Below are positions 7,638 to 16,207 of a DNA stretch of 64,000 nucleotides, piece by piece; within the stretch, counting starts at the first letter, position 1; each line of letters opens with the position of its first letter. The position numbers were made by a program, and so were the translations under genes. The stretch is from Streptomyces sp. MMG1533 (GTDB lineage: Bacteria > Actinomycetota > Actinomycetes > Streptomycetales > Streptomycetaceae), in NCBI RefSeq assembly GCF_001279775.1, contig NZ_LGDG01000225.1, positions 62,001-126,000 on the forward strand, in the 5' to 3' direction. Below the pieces are notes generated by a model, which was given only the letters and a program-made list of their open reading frames with translations, searched no databases and was not told the DNA's origin.

Positions 7638-8675
7638 TCAGGGGCTCGCCACTCGGTCCGGCACCCGGTCCTCCCGGCTCCACGCCAGCAGCTCTTCCAG
7701 GGACCAGGTGGTGACCACACGCTCGACGGGCACCCCGCACTCCTCGGCCCGCGCACACCCGTGGATCTGCCAGTCCAGCTGGCCGGGCGCGTGTGCGTCG
7801 GTGTCGACCGAGAACAGCACACCCGCCTCCACGGCCCGGCCGAGCAGCCGCCGAGGCGGATCGAGGCGCTCGGGACGGCTGTTGATCTCCACCGCCGTAC
7901 CGGACTCGGCACACGCGGCGAACACCTCGGCCGCGTCGAACTCCGACTCGGGCCGCCCCCGGCCCGTCACCAGCCGTCCCGTGCAGTGCCCGAGGACGTC
8001 CGCGTGCGGATCGCGTACGGCGGCCACCATGCGGCGGGTCATCGAGCGGGCGTCCATCCGCAGCTTGGAGTGCACGGACACCACCACGACGTCCAGTCGA
8101 TCCAGCAGCTCCGGCTCCTGGTCGAGCGAGCCGTCGTCGAGGATGTCGCACTCGATGCCGGTGAGGAGGCGGAACGGCGCCCACGTCTCGTTGAGTTCCG
8201 CCACCACTTCCAGTTGTCTGCGCAGTCGCTCGGGCGACAGTCCGCGGGCCACGGTCAGGCGGGGTGAATGGTCGGTCAGCACCGCCCACTCGTGGCCCAG
8301 TTCCGCCGCCGCCCGGCCCATCTCCTCGATCGGGCTGCCGCCGTCCGACCAGTCGGAGTGCAGATGGCAGTCCCCACGCAGCAGCGCCCTCAGCCGTTCG
8401 CCGCCCCGGGCGAGCGGGGACGCGGCCTCGCCCTCCAGCTTCTCCAGGTAACCGGGCAGCCGGCCCTCCAGCGCCTCGCGCACCACCTGCGCCGTCGTCG
8501 GGCCGACGCCCTTGAGCGTCTCCAGGGTCCCGGCGTCCGCCCGTTCGCGCACCTCGCCCTCGGGCAGCGCGGCCAGCACCCGGGCGGCGGTACGGAAGGC
8601 GCGCACACGGTACGTCGGTGCCCGGCCCCGCTCCAGCAGGAAGCCGATCCGCTCCAGGGCCTCCACGGGATCCAT
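7638..8675 (-). CDS. PHP-domain protein with helix-hairpin-helix (DNA polymerase X-like C-terminus)
   Basis: A 345-residue protein: an N-terminal helix-hairpin-helix region as in the polymerase X N-terminus (LKGVGPTTAQVV, ~residues 70-85), then a PHP metallo-phosphoesterase domain with GDCHLHSDWSDGG, TDHSP, VVVSVHSK and a terminal SVDTDAHAP. Such stand-alone PHP proteins lack the polymerase palm, so no synthesis activity is expected. Hydrolysis of a phosphate ester, possibly linked to DNA repair, is the family-based guess. I choose ATG 8675 because GAGGAGGAGG lies just upstream; the longer reading to 8720 is not needed. Confidence 0.8.
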   Translation of the reverse strand: MDPVEALERIGFLLERGRAPTYRVRAFRTAARVLAALPEGEVRERADAGTLETLKGVGPTTAQVVREALEGRLPGYLEKLEGEAASPLARGGERLRALLRGDCHLHSDWSDGGSPIEEMGRAAAELGHEWAVLTDHSPRLTVARGLSPERLRRQLEVVAELNETWAPFRLLTGIECDILDDGSLDQEPELLDRLDVVVVSVHSKLRMDARSMTRRMVAAVRDPHADVLGHCTGRLVTGRGRPESEFDAAEVFAACAESGTAVEINSRPERLDPPRRLLGRAVEAGVLFSVDTDAHAPGQLDWQIHGCARAEECGVPVERVVTTWSLEELLAWSREDRVPDRVASP

Positions 8676-8833
8676 CGCCACCTCCTCCTCCAGAGTTCCC
8701 CAGGGCGGGGTGGGCCGCACGACGAGACCGCCCAGGGCGGGAGGGCGGCCGTCCGATCGGCGGGCGGTTTGTCCGCCACGTGGCCGGGTGCGATGCCTCG
8801 TCGCCTTCGCCCGCGTCCACGAGGGGGCCTGTC

Positions 8834-9653
8834 ATGTCCGCCCCCACCGCACCCCGCAGCGAGGTGGCCGTGATCGCGGGCGCCGACTCCGGCATCGGCA
8901 GGGCCACCGCCGTCCGCCTGGCCAGGGCGGGCATGGACGTCGGCATCACCTGGCACAGCGACCGCAAGGGCGCGGAGGAGACCGCCGAGGAGGTCCGGGC
9001 CCACGGGCAGCGGGCAGCCGTGGCCCGGATGGACCTGCCCAGGCTGCCCGTCGCCGCCGGCACCGTCGGCGAGCTCTGCGACCGGCTCGGCCGCCTCTGC
9101 AGCCTCGACGGCCTGGTCGACAACGCCGGTACGGGCACCATGACGCCGTGCCTGGACCTGGCGCTCGACGCCGTCCGCGAGGTCGTCGACATCGACCTGA
9201 TCGGCCCGTTCCCGTGCGGGCAGAAGGCGGCCCGGCACATGATCCGGCAGGGGAGCGGAGGCCGGATCGTCAACGTGACCTGCGTCCACGAACACCGGCC
9301 GCGGGTCGGCGCCGCCCCCTACTGCGCGGCCAAGGGCGGCCTCGGTCTGCTCACCCGGGTCATGGCCCTGGAGCTCGCCGAGTACGGCATCGACGTCAAC
9401 GCGGTGGCACCCGGCGAGATCGCCACCCCGATGACCGGCCAGGAGGACACCGACCCCGGACACCGAGGACCGCCTCGGCGTCCCGCTGGACCGCCCCGGC
9501 GACGTCCGTGAGACCGCGGCCGTGATCGCCTTCCTCGCCGGCCCCGACGCCTCGTACGTCACCGGCGCCTCCTGGAGCGTGGACGGCGGCATGCTCCGGA
9601 TGGGCGCGCAGGCCGGCTCGCACCTGGGCAGTGACGACTGGCGGCGGCCCTGA
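8834..9653 (+). pseudogene. Short-chain dehydrogenase (FabG-like), frameshifted near the C-terminus
   Basis: The frame from ATG 8834 encodes an SDR with cofactor loop AGADSGIG (TGxxxGIG class), VDNAGTG (NAG motif), an active-site region with YCAAKGG (YxxxK) and NAVAPGEIATPM. After GQEDTDP it leaves frame at about 9455-9462 and stops at 9511. The next frame continues the fold exactly: DRLGVPLDRPGDVRETAAVI and YVTGASWSVDGGML, ending at TGA 9651-9653. One extra base in the CCCCGGAC stretch explains the break. The true product would be about 272 residues. It is either a natural frameshift or a sequencing error. An NCAD-like unusual TCVHEH replaces the common serine block. Confidence 0.8.
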
Positions 9654-9670
9654 GCCCGGGCGGGTGACGC

Positions 9671-9698
9671 GAGCGCAGCCCTCCCGCGGGTTGCGCTC
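9671..9698. terminator. Hairpin, 11-bp stem with one G-U pair
   Basis: GAGCGCAGCCC pairs with GGGTTGCGCTC across a 6-base loop, 18 bases after the SDR stop and 13 bases before the next ATG. It is most likely the terminator of the SDR gene. Its closeness to the 9711 start means it could also act on that gene. Confidence 0.5.
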
Positions 9699-9710
9699 TA
9701 CGCTCGATAC

Positions 9711-9947
9711 ATGACCGAAAGTGCGAGTCCCTACATCTCTCACCCGCGGATCCTGGTGCTCGGGGTACAGCCGACGACGCCACCCTTCCGGATCGTGGAG
9801 ATCGACGGCCAGATGGTCGGTGAGGCGAGGGCCGTCACCGACGTCCTGGAGGCCGCCGCCGCGTTCGGCATCACCGTCCACGACCTGGACGACCCGGACG
9901 TGGTGCGCTGGGTGGGCGGTGACAAGTTCACCTGGACCCGGCACTGA
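9711..9947 (+). CDS. Conserved hypothetical small protein
   Basis: A 78-residue protein starting MTESASPYISHPRILVLGVQ, with FRIVEIDGQMVGEARAVTDV in the middle. The even polar/hydrophobic pattern suggests a small alpha/beta fold. I recognise it only as the kind of small conserved protein common in Streptomyces and cannot assign a function. There is no Shine-Dalgarno sequence. A possible TACGCT -10 lies 8 bases upstream of ATG 9711, which would fit a leaderless transcript. It converges on the GH16 gene, with 9 bases between the stops. Confidence 0.6.
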   Translation: MTESASPYISHPRILVLGVQPTTPPFRIVEIDGQMVGEARAVTDVLEAAAAFGITVHDLDDPDVVRWVGGDKFTWTRH

Positions 9948-9956
9948 CCGACGGGT

Positions 9957-11195
9957 TCAGCCGACCGTCCACTTCTGGTTGGCGCCCCCGGTGCAGGTCC
10001 ACAACTGCAGCCGGGTGCCGTTGGCCGGATCGTTCCCGGTCACGTCGAGGCACTTGTCGGCCTGCGGATTGACGATGTCGCCCGCCGTGGAGACGGCCCA
10101 CCGCTGGTTGGCGCCGCCCGTGCAGTCCCACAGCTGGACGGTCGAGCCGTCCGCGGTGCCGTTGCCGGTGACGTCCAGGCACTTGCCGAGCGCGCGGAGC
10201 GTGCCGTCCGCGCCGGCGGTCCACTGCTGGGCGGCGCTGCCGTTGCAGTCGTAGAGCTGTACGGGTGTGCCGTTGGCGGAGTTCGCCCCGGCCACGTCCA
10301 CGCACTTGCCGGCCAGCCCTCTGATCGCGCCGCCGGTGGCCGCGCCGCCGGTCGTCACCGACACGTGGTCCACCACCAGCTGTTGCGGGAAGACGGTGGA
10401 GCCGTCCGGGTCGCCGGGCCAGTAGCCGCCGACCGCCAGGTTCAGGATCAGGAAGAACGGCTTGTCGAACACCCAGCTTCGCCCGCCCAGGTCGGCGGGC
10501 GTGCGCCGCTGGTAGACCTGGCCGTCCACCGACCAGGTGATCGAGTCGGGGGCCCAGTCGACGGCGAAGGTGTGGAAGGCGTCCGCGAAGGCCTGGCCGC
10601 CCGGGAGGGAGTACGCCGCGCCGATGCCGCCGGAGCCGGAGTAGCCGGGGCCGTGGATCGTGCCGTGCACGGTGGAGGGCTCGTAGCCGACGTTCTCCAT
10701 GACGTCGATCTCGCCCGAGTCCGGCCAGCCGACCTGCCCGAGGTCGTTGCCGAGCATCCAGAACGCGGGCCACATGCCCTGCCCGCGCGGGACCTTCAAA
10801 CGCGCCTCGACATGTCCGTACTGCGCGGTGAACTTCCCGGCGGTGTTCAGCCGGGCCGAGGTGTACTGGCAGGTTCCGTACCAGCACTGGTAGTTGGCCG
10901 GGTTCTCCTTGCGGGCCGTGATCACCAGATGGCCCTGGCCGTCCAGAGCGGCGTTGCGGTTGCCCGGCGTGTAGTACTGCCGCTCGTGGTTGTTGACGTT
11001 GTCGCCGGTCTCGACCTGCCACTTCGAGGAGTCGACCGCGGCCCCGGCGGGCCCGTCGAAGGTGTCGGAGAACGTCACCGCGGCGGCGGTCACGTTCGGC
11101 GGATCCGCCTGCGCCGCACCGGTCGCGACTGACGCGACGAGCACGGCGGACAGGGCGGCGAGGAGACATCTGCGGAGCAGGCGTGGAGCGGCCAC
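9957..11195 (-). CDS. Secreted GH16 endo-beta-glucanase with C-terminal ricin-B lectin domain
   Basis: A 412-residue secreted enzyme. The signal peptide is residues 1-30 (ARLL..LLAALSAVLVASV..AQA). The GH16 laminarinase domain covers about 35-275 with catalytic motif GEIDVMENVG: nucleophile Glu162, Asp164 and acid/base Glu167. The C-terminal ricin-B/CBM13-type lectin (~285-412) has three repeats with CVDV or CLDV and the QxW motif (QQW, QRW, QKW). Substrates of this class are beta-1,3- or mixed-linked glucans. GTG 11195 follows GGAAGGGAGAGCC. Upstream lie a good -35/-10 and a palindrome matching the one before the ROK gene, so repression by that regulator is likely. Confidence 0.92.
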   Translation of the reverse strand: MAAPRLLRRCLLAALSAVLVASVATGAAQADPPNVTAAAVTFSDTFDGPAGAAVDSSKWQVETGDNVNNHERQYYTPGNRNAALDGQGHLVITARKENPANYQCWYGTCQYTSARLNTAGKFTAQYGHVEARLKVPRGQGMWPAFWMLGNDLGQVGWPDSGEIDVMENVGYEPSTVHGTIHGPGYSGSGGIGAAYSLPGGQAFADAFHTFAVDWAPDSITWSVDGQVYQRRTPADLGGRSWVFDKPFFLILNLAVGGYWPGDPDGSTVFPQQLVVDHVSVTTGGAATGGAIRGLAGKCVDVAGANSANGTPVQLYDCNGSAAQQWTAGADGTLRALGKCLDVTGNGTADGSTVQLWDCTGGANQRWAVSTAGDIVNPQADKCLDVTGNDPANGTRLQLWTCTGGANQKWTVG

Positions 11196-11265
11196 GGCTC
11201 TCCCTTCCGTACGGCGTCCCGGCGTACGGGTGCGCCGACCGAGGTGGGGGGTGAAGGCGTCTCCT

Positions 11266-11298
11266 CTTGATTTAAGTAGTGAAATAAGAGAGCGTCAA
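11266..11298 (-). promoter_or_regulatory. GH16 promoter overlapped by a ROK-type palindrome
   Basis: On the minus strand TTGACG (11298-11293) and TTAAAT (11275-11270) are separated by exactly 17 bases, a good HrdB-type promoter 75-103 bases upstream of the GH16 start. The palindrome CTTGATTTA-N5-TGAAATAAG (11266-11288) covers the -10 and most of the spacer. Its arms resemble the site at 1756-1778; the right arms differ at one base of nine. A repressor there would block polymerase. Confidence 0.6.
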
Positions 11299-11324
11299 TA
11301 CCTTGGTACGGACCAGGAATTGAG

Positions 11325-11371
11325 GGGGCGGGTGGCGACGGCCCGACTGCCCGGCCCTCGCCACCCGCCCC
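11325..11371. terminator. Hairpin, 14-bp perfect stem after the VanZ gene
   Basis: GGGGCGGGTGGCGA pairs perfectly with TCGCCACCCGCCCC over a 19-base loop. It lies 8 bases beyond the VanZ stop, in its direction of transcription, and shields the GH16 promoter from read-through. Confidence 0.7.
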
Positions 11372-11379
11372 TCTCGGTC

Positions 11380-12030
11380 TCAGCTGTGCACGGCCCGGCT
11401 CATGCGACGCCCCAGGAGCAGGTAGCCCACCAGGGCCCCGGTCGTGTTGAGGATGACGTCGTCGATGTCGAAGGCCCGGCCGGTGATCAGTGCGCCCTGG
11501 GCGAACTCCACCAGGAGCATCACGGTCGCCGTCAGCAGGAGTACCCGCAGGATCCCGCGTGTTCGCGGGGCGACGACGGGCACCAGAACGCCGAACGGGA
11601 CGCCCAGCAGCAGGTTCCCGCCGATCTGCTTGACTGCGTCCCGCAGTGCGGGCTGGTCCAGATAGGCCCGCAGGGAGCGCCCCGGCCGCATGTTGGTGTG
11701 CGTCAGCGCCTCCGAGGCGGGGGAGGGCTCCAGGGTCAGCCGGGCCAGTACGACGGCGAACGCCACCATCACCGCGAAGGCGCACAGCATCGCCAGCAGG
11801 CGGAGGGGAAACGGCACGGAATGCCGCTTGCTTCGGGTCGAGCGCGACCCCCGTTCGGCCTTGGCGGTCTTGCCGGTCTTCCCGGACTTGGTTGCCTTGG
11901 TTGCCTTGGATGCGTTTGCGCTCTTGTCGGCCTTCGCGGTCTTGCCTGCCTTTTCGGTCTTCGTGGCCTTGTCGGGCCTGTTGGCGCGCAGGCGTAGGGC
12001 GGACGGTGGACGTAACCCGGTACGAGCCAT
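11380..12030 (-). CDS. VanZ-family membrane protein with Lys/Ala-rich N-terminus
   Basis: A 216-residue protein. Residues ~20-70 are a positively charged low-complexity tract of repeated KATK/KAGK/KTAKA units. Then come hydrophobic segments LLAMLCAFAVMVAFAVVLA, LLLGVPFGVLVPVVA and VLLLTATVMLLVEFAQG, and the VanZ core GRAFDIDDVILNTTGALVGY. VanZ-like proteins are small membrane proteins, and the founding member gives modest teicoplanin resistance. The function in most is unknown. The basic tail, presumably cytoplasmic, could bind nucleic acid or lipid head groups (inference). ATG 12030 follows GGAGGACCGC. It is not linked to the VanX-like gene at 4.6 kb. Confidence 0.82.
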   Translation of the reverse strand: MARTGLRPPSALRLRANRPDKATKTEKAGKTAKADKSANASKATKATKSGKTGKTAKAERGSRSTRSKRHSVPFPLRLLAMLCAFAVMVAFAVVLARLTLEPSPASEALTHTNMRPGRSLRAYLDQPALRDAVKQIGGNLLLGVPFGVLVPVVAPRTRGILRVLLLTATVMLLVEFAQGALITGRAFDIDDVILNTTGALVGYLLLGRRMSRAVHS

Positions 12031-12339
12031 GCGGTCCTCCAGTCTTCAACTTCCCTGCGTCGTAAGGCGATTACCCACGAACCGGAGGACAATGCCGCGC
12101 CGGGCGTCCGCGCCCCCGCTTTCCCTGCGTACGGTCGGGGCACTCCGGGCCGGGACCCGGCACCCGCTGTGCCGGATCCCGGACACCATGACGGCCGTGC
12201 CCGCGGTGCTGCTCGGCGGGGCGCTCGCCGGAGGCGTGGCACCCGGCTTCGCCGACGCGGTCGCCCACGCCGTGAACGAAGCCGGGTCCGGCGGCGCCGT
12301 GGTCGCCTCCAGCCACCGCCGGGGATCCTCCACGGCTGA
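12031..12339. other. Intergenic stretch, no convincing gene
   Basis: Both strands are open here, but composition is neutral. A plus-strand ORF from ATG 12092 would encode about 86 residues with an Ala/Gly-rich hydrophobic middle (AVPAVLLGGALAGGVAPGF). It has no ribosome-binding site and runs into the end of the DUF4230 gene. I regard it as unproven. The VanZ promoter must lie near 12040-12100. Confidence 0.4.
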
Positions 12340-13002
12340 TCAGGTGCCGTAGCTGACCTTCACCTCCTTGAATCCGAGGGAGCCCAGCAGCCCCTTCAGC
12401 ATGGTCGTGGTGTTGGTCTCGGCACGCTTGGTCAGCTCGCTCTCCTTCGCGGCGTCGGTGATGTGCCGCACGGCGAGCTTCTGCACGGCCTGCTCGCTGT
12501 TGGGGTTGTCCGAGAAGAGGTCGCCGAGGCGGTCCAGGAGACCGCGTTGCTTGGAGACGGCGTAGGAGCGGTCGGCGTCGAGGGCAGCCTTGCCCAGTTG
12601 GGCGTGCGGCAGCTGCAGGGCGGCGGACGTACGGTCGTCGTTGACCGTCACGTCGTTCTTGCCGACCTTCCCGAGGTCGACGTAGGCGTCGACGGAGCCC
12701 GCCCCGACGTACAGGGTGCGGGAGCCGCGGATCGCGTCGGGCAGGTACTTGGTGTCCTTCTCCAGGTCCACCACGACCTGGAAGTTGCCGGAGGCGGCGT
12801 CGTAACGGCTGATGTCCTGGATGGACTGGAGCAGTGCGGGGCCCGAACGGTCGTGCGTCTCCGTGCCGAACAGGTCCTTGAGACCCGGCAGCACGCTCAG
12901 CCGGATCCCCGCGAAGAACACGACGAGCACCAGCACTACGGCGCTCACCGCCTTCGCCCAGCCCGGCATGCGTTTGGACACGCGCCTGATGGGAGTCGTC
13001 AT
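12340..13002 (-). CDS. DUF4230-domain membrane-anchored protein
   Basis: A 220-residue protein with one N-terminal membrane anchor (AKAVSAVVLVLVVFFAGI, ~residues 15-35) and an extracytoplasmic DUF4230 domain. Typical features are LLQSIQDISRYDAASGNFQV and VGAGSVDAYVDLGKV, and a helical C-terminus ending LGFKEVKVSYGT. The biochemical role of DUF4230 proteins is not known. ATG 13002 is preceded by GGAAGGAGGG on the minus strand. It stands alone, divergent from the P450 gene. Confidence 0.8.
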   Translation of the reverse strand: MTTPIRRVSKRMPGWAKAVSAVVLVLVVFFAGIRLSVLPGLKDLFGTETHDRSGPALLQSIQDISRYDAASGNFQVVVDLEKDTKYLPDAIRGSRTLYVGAGSVDAYVDLGKVGKNDVTVNDDRTSAALQLPHAQLGKAALDADRSYAVSKQRGLLDRLGDLFSDNPNSEQAVQKLAVRHITDAAKESELTKRAETNTTTMLKGLLGSLGFKEVKVSYGT

Positions 13003-13144
13003 GGCGACGGCCCTCCTTCCTACTGTTCGAATTCCCCTCAAAGGACTTGGCAGACCGTCTCGTTGGCCGATTGACACCGCTGACGGAGGCAAGGAGGGCG
13101 CACTAGCGTGAAGAACCCCCCTATCGGCGCGACTGGAGACCCGG

Positions 13145-14335
13145 ATGAGCGCAGACAGCACCTCCCGGACCCTTCGCCCCATGCACCACATCGCCTTCCC
13201 GGAGCCCGGTCCGCCCCGGCTCGGCACCCTCGCCACCGGTACCCCGGTCTGGCTCGTGACCCGGTACGCCGAGGTACGGCAGGTGCTCATGGACCCCCGC
13301 TTCGACCGGAGTTCCCTGAAGGCCGAGGACGCCCCGCAGCTGCTCGTCGTACCGAACCTGCTGGACGCCCCGGACGGCCTGCTCAACCAGGACGGTCCCG
13401 CCCATCAGCGGCTGCGCGGCACGGTCCAGCGGGCGTTCACGCCCCGCGCCATCGCCCGCTGGCGGCCGTGGGTGGCCGCGGTGGTCGAGTCCCTCCTCGA
13501 CGAGTTCGCGGCACGTTCCCAACCGGCGGACATCGTCGAGGGGTTCACCCGTGCCCTGCCCGTCTCGGTCGTCTCCCGTCTGATGGGGCTGGACGACGCG
13601 GACTGGGAGCGCATCCGGTACTGGGCCGACCACGCCCTGTCCGGAGGGGCGCACACCGCCGAGGAAGTCGGCCTGGCCATGCGGGAGTTCGGTGTCTTCA
13701 CCGCCGGCCTGGTCGTCGAGCGGCGGAAGGATCCCGGCGACGATCTGGTCAGCGGGCTGGTGGTGGCCGGAGACGGTGCCGGAATCGACGAACGGCAGCT
13801 GGTGACCCTGGTCCTGGGACTGGTCGTGGCCGGCCACGAGACCACCATGACGGCACTCGGCAACATCCTCGTCCACCTCCTCACCGACGGGCACGCGGCC
13901 TGGCCGGGCCTCGCCGAGGACGAGGACGCGGCGGCGACCGCGGTCGAGCAGCTGCTGCGGACGGTCCCGCTCAGCGAGGGCAGGGTGCTGCCCGGCCTGA
14001 TCCGCCGGGCCGTCGAGGCCGTCGAGATCGGCGGCGTGACCATCCCGGCGGGCGGCGTGGTCGCCGTCCAGACGAACTCCGCCAACCGCGACCCCGACGT
14101 GTTCCCGCCCGGCCCGCCCGACCTCTTCACGCCGCCGGCCGCGCCCAGCGTGGTCTTCGGCGCCGGACCCCACCACTGCCTCGGCGCCTGGCTCGCCCGG
14201 CTGGAACTGGGCCTCGCCCTGCACCGCCTGGCCGCCCGCTTCCCGGGACTGCGGGCCGAGTTCACCCTCGACACGATCGAGTGGCGGGAGGGTCAGATGA
14301 CCCGCGGCCCGCGCCGGCTGCCCGTGTCCTGGTAG
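13145..14335 (+). CDS. Cytochrome P450 with altered ExxR motif
   Basis: A 396-residue class I bacterial P450. The I-helix oxygen-binding motif is VVAGHETT (~229-234). The heme-binding loop is FGAGPHHCLG with ligand Cys345. In the K-helix the canonical E-x-x-R reads VEQLLR: Arg272 is present but the Glu three residues before it is Gln269, and a Glu lies one residue earlier. DGPAHQRLRG fits the C-helix. No ferredoxin or reductase gene is adjacent. ATG 13145 follows TGGAGACCCGG. Substrate unknown; a role in secondary metabolism or xenobiotic oxidation is the usual expectation. It converges on the GTPase gene with 9 bases between the stops. Confidence 0.9.
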   Translation: MSADSTSRTLRPMHHIAFPEPGPPRLGTLATGTPVWLVTRYAEVRQVLMDPRFDRSSLKAEDAPQLLVVPNLLDAPDGLLNQDGPAHQRLRGTVQRAFTPRAIARWRPWVAAVVESLLDEFAARSQPADIVEGFTRALPVSVVSRLMGLDDADWERIRYWADHALSGGAHTAEEVGLAMREFGVFTAGLVVERRKDPGDDLVSGLVVAGDGAGIDERQLVTLVLGLVVAGHETTMTALGNILVHLLTDGHAAWPGLAEDEDAAATAVEQLLRTVPLSEGRVLPGLIRRAVEAVEIGGVTIPAGGVVAVQTNSANRDPDVFPPGPPDLFTPPAAPSVVFGAGPHHCLGAWLARLELGLALHRLAARFPGLRAEFTLDTIEWREGQMTRGPRRLPVSW

Positions 14336-14344
14336 GAACTCAGG

Positions 14345-16207
14345 CTAGTGCGGCTTGAGTTCACGGTCGCCCGAGGGCCGCGACCACCACACGCCCTCGC
14401 CGTGGGTCAGCCCGGGCAGCCGCAGCTCGACCTCGCGCACCCGCCGGGCCGGCAGCTCGCCGGTGATCAGCCAGGCCGTGGCACCGCCCGTCGTCCCCGT
14501 GAACTCGCTCCCTACGGTGGCCAGTTGAGCCGTGACCGGCGCCAGTGCGTCCAGCGGGACCTCCGCCTCGAAGGCGTGGTACGGCTCGAACAGCCGGGTC
14601 CCCGCCCGCTCAAGGGCCCGGCGCAGCACGATCGGTGTGAGCCCGCGGAAGTCGGCGGCGGTGCTGATCGGCGCGCAGAAACCGGACCGGATCAGCGTGA
14701 CCCGGTAGTCCGTGACGGATGCGCCGCACAGCCCGGTGGTCATGGTCGCGTGGACCGTCTCCTCGATGGCCTGGTGGAAGGCGCGGGGGAGCGCGCCGAG
14801 TTCCGTCTCGTACGTGAACACGCCGCCGGAGCCGCGCGGTCCCGGCTCCACTCGCAGCCCGATCGTCGCCCAGTAGCGGGTGCGGTCGTGCCACGGCAGT
14901 TCGTCCGAGGCCTCGCCGACGCCGGCCGGCCGCTCCAGGAACCGGGCCCGGCCCGGCTCGAAGTCGGCGTCGATACCGTAGGCGTCGGCGAGGGTCGCCG
15001 CGAGGACCTCCATCTGGACCTCGCCGTAGAGGAGCAGCGCGGTGGCGCCCAAGGCCGCGGGCCGGGCGTGGATCAGGGGGTCCTCGTCGGCGAGGGCGAG
15101 CAGGGCCTTGCGCAGGGGCGCCGCCTGTTCGGGGTGGCGGGCCGTGACGAGGGTCTCCAGCGTCGGCGCCGCGAACTGCGGGGCGCGGTCCCCTCGGGGA
15201 TCGCCCAGGCGGTCGCCCACCCGGATGCCGGGGACACCGGTCAGGGCGGCGATGTTCCCGGCGGTGAGCCGCTCCGCCCCGCCGACGACATCCAGGTGCG
15301 TCACTCTCCCGGAGACCTCGGTGGTCCGGCCGTCGGCCTCGCGTCGCAGGAACGCAAGGCGCCTGCGCGGCGTCACCTCACCGTCGTGGAGACGTAGATA
15401 CGCCGTCCGCTCGCCGCCCGGACCGGGCCGGACGGCGAACACCGTGCCGCGCGGTTCGCAGTCCGTCGTCGTGGATGCCGGCGGGATCAGCCGGGTGACG
15501 CCCTCGACCAGCTCGGCGACGCCCTGGCCGCCGAGGGCCGAGCCGAAGAAGACGGGGTGGAAGGAGCCGTCGGCGGTGCGCGCGGCCAGGGCCCTGCGCA
15601 CATCGTCGGGGGTCGGCTCGGGGCCGTCCACGACGGCCGCGAGGACGTCCGGGTCGACCTCGGCGAGCGCCTCGGCCAGCCGCCGGTCGGCCGGGAGGGG
15701 CACCGCGCGGGCCCGGGCCGTGCCGATGTCCGTCACGTCCGTGAGCGGGGCGATGTGCGGGGTGAGCCTGCGCCGGATGTCGGCGAGCAAGGTGCCGGAG
15801 CGGGCGCCCGCCCGGTCGATCTTGTTGACGAAGACCAGCGTGGGCAGCCGCAGTCGCCGCAGGGTCCGCATCAGGACGCGGGTCTGGGCCTGTACGCCCT
15901 CCACGGCGGACAGCAGCAGGATCGCGCCGTCGAGGACCTCCAGGGCGCGCTCGACCTCGGCGATGAAGTCGGAGTGCCCCGGGGTGTCGATGAGGTTGAC
16001 CTGTGTGCCGCCGACGGTGAACGTGGCGACGGCGGAGCGGATGGTGATGCCGCGCTGCCGCTCGATCGTCCCGTCGTCCGTGCGGGTGTCACCGGCGTCG
16101 ACGCTGCCGAGCCGCTCGATCACGCCGTGGTCGAACAGCAGCCGCTCGGTCAGGCTGGTCTTACCGGCGTCGACGTGGGCCAGAATTCCGATGTTCAGGG
16201 TGTGCAT
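14345..16207 (-). CDS. Ribosomal-protection GTPase (TetM/Otr(A)-like, EF-G paralogue)
   Basis: A 620-residue translational GTPase shorter than EF-G, with the length and motifs of the TetM/TetO/Otr(A) class. G1 is AHVDAGKTS (10-18), G2 lies in GITIRSA, G3 is DTPGHSD, and G4 is NKIDRAG. The later domains include PYHAFEAEVPLDALAP, matching domain IV-V of EF-G-like proteins. Such proteins bind the ribosome and dislodge tetracycline; in Streptomyces chromosomes relatives can be self-protection or general antibiotic-response genes. ATG 16207 has GAGGA about 13 bases upstream. A possible upstream reading frame overlaps the start. It is divergent from the PRPP synthetase-EF-Tu pair. Confidence 0.88.
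   Translation of the reverse strand: MHTLNIGILAHVDAGKTSLTERLLFDHGVIERLGSVDAGDTRTDDGTIERQRGITIRSAVATFTVGGTQVNLIDTPGHSDFIAEVERALEVLDGAILLLSAVEGVQAQTRVLMRTLRRLRLPTLVFVNKIDRAGARSGTLLADIRRRLTPHIAPLTDVTDIGTARARAVPLPADRRLAEALAEVDPDVLAAVVDGPEPTPDDVRRALAARTADGSFHPVFFGSALGGQGVAELVEGVTRLIPPASTTTDCEPRGTVFAVRPGPGGERTAYLRLHDGEVTPRRRLAFLRREADGRTTEVSGRVTHLDVVGGAERLTAGNIAALTGVPGIRVGDRLGDPRGDRAPQFAAPTLETLVTARHPEQAAPLRKALLALADEDPLIHARPAALGATALLLYGEVQMEVLAATLADAYGIDADFEPGRARFLERPAGVGEASDELPWHDRTRYWATIGLRVEPGPRGSGGVFTYETELGALPRAFHQAIEETVHATMTTGLCGASVTDYRVTLIRSGFCAPISTAADFRGLTPIVLRRALERAGTRLFEPYHAFEAEVPLDALAPVTAQLATVGSEFTGTTGGATAWLITGELPARRVREVELRLPGLTHGEGVWWSRPSGDRELKPH

Noticed and set aside
12092..12352. Possible plus-strand gene between VanZ and DUF4230
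   Set aside because: No ribosome-binding site, no recognised family, and it overlaps the DUF4230 3' end. Kept only as a note.
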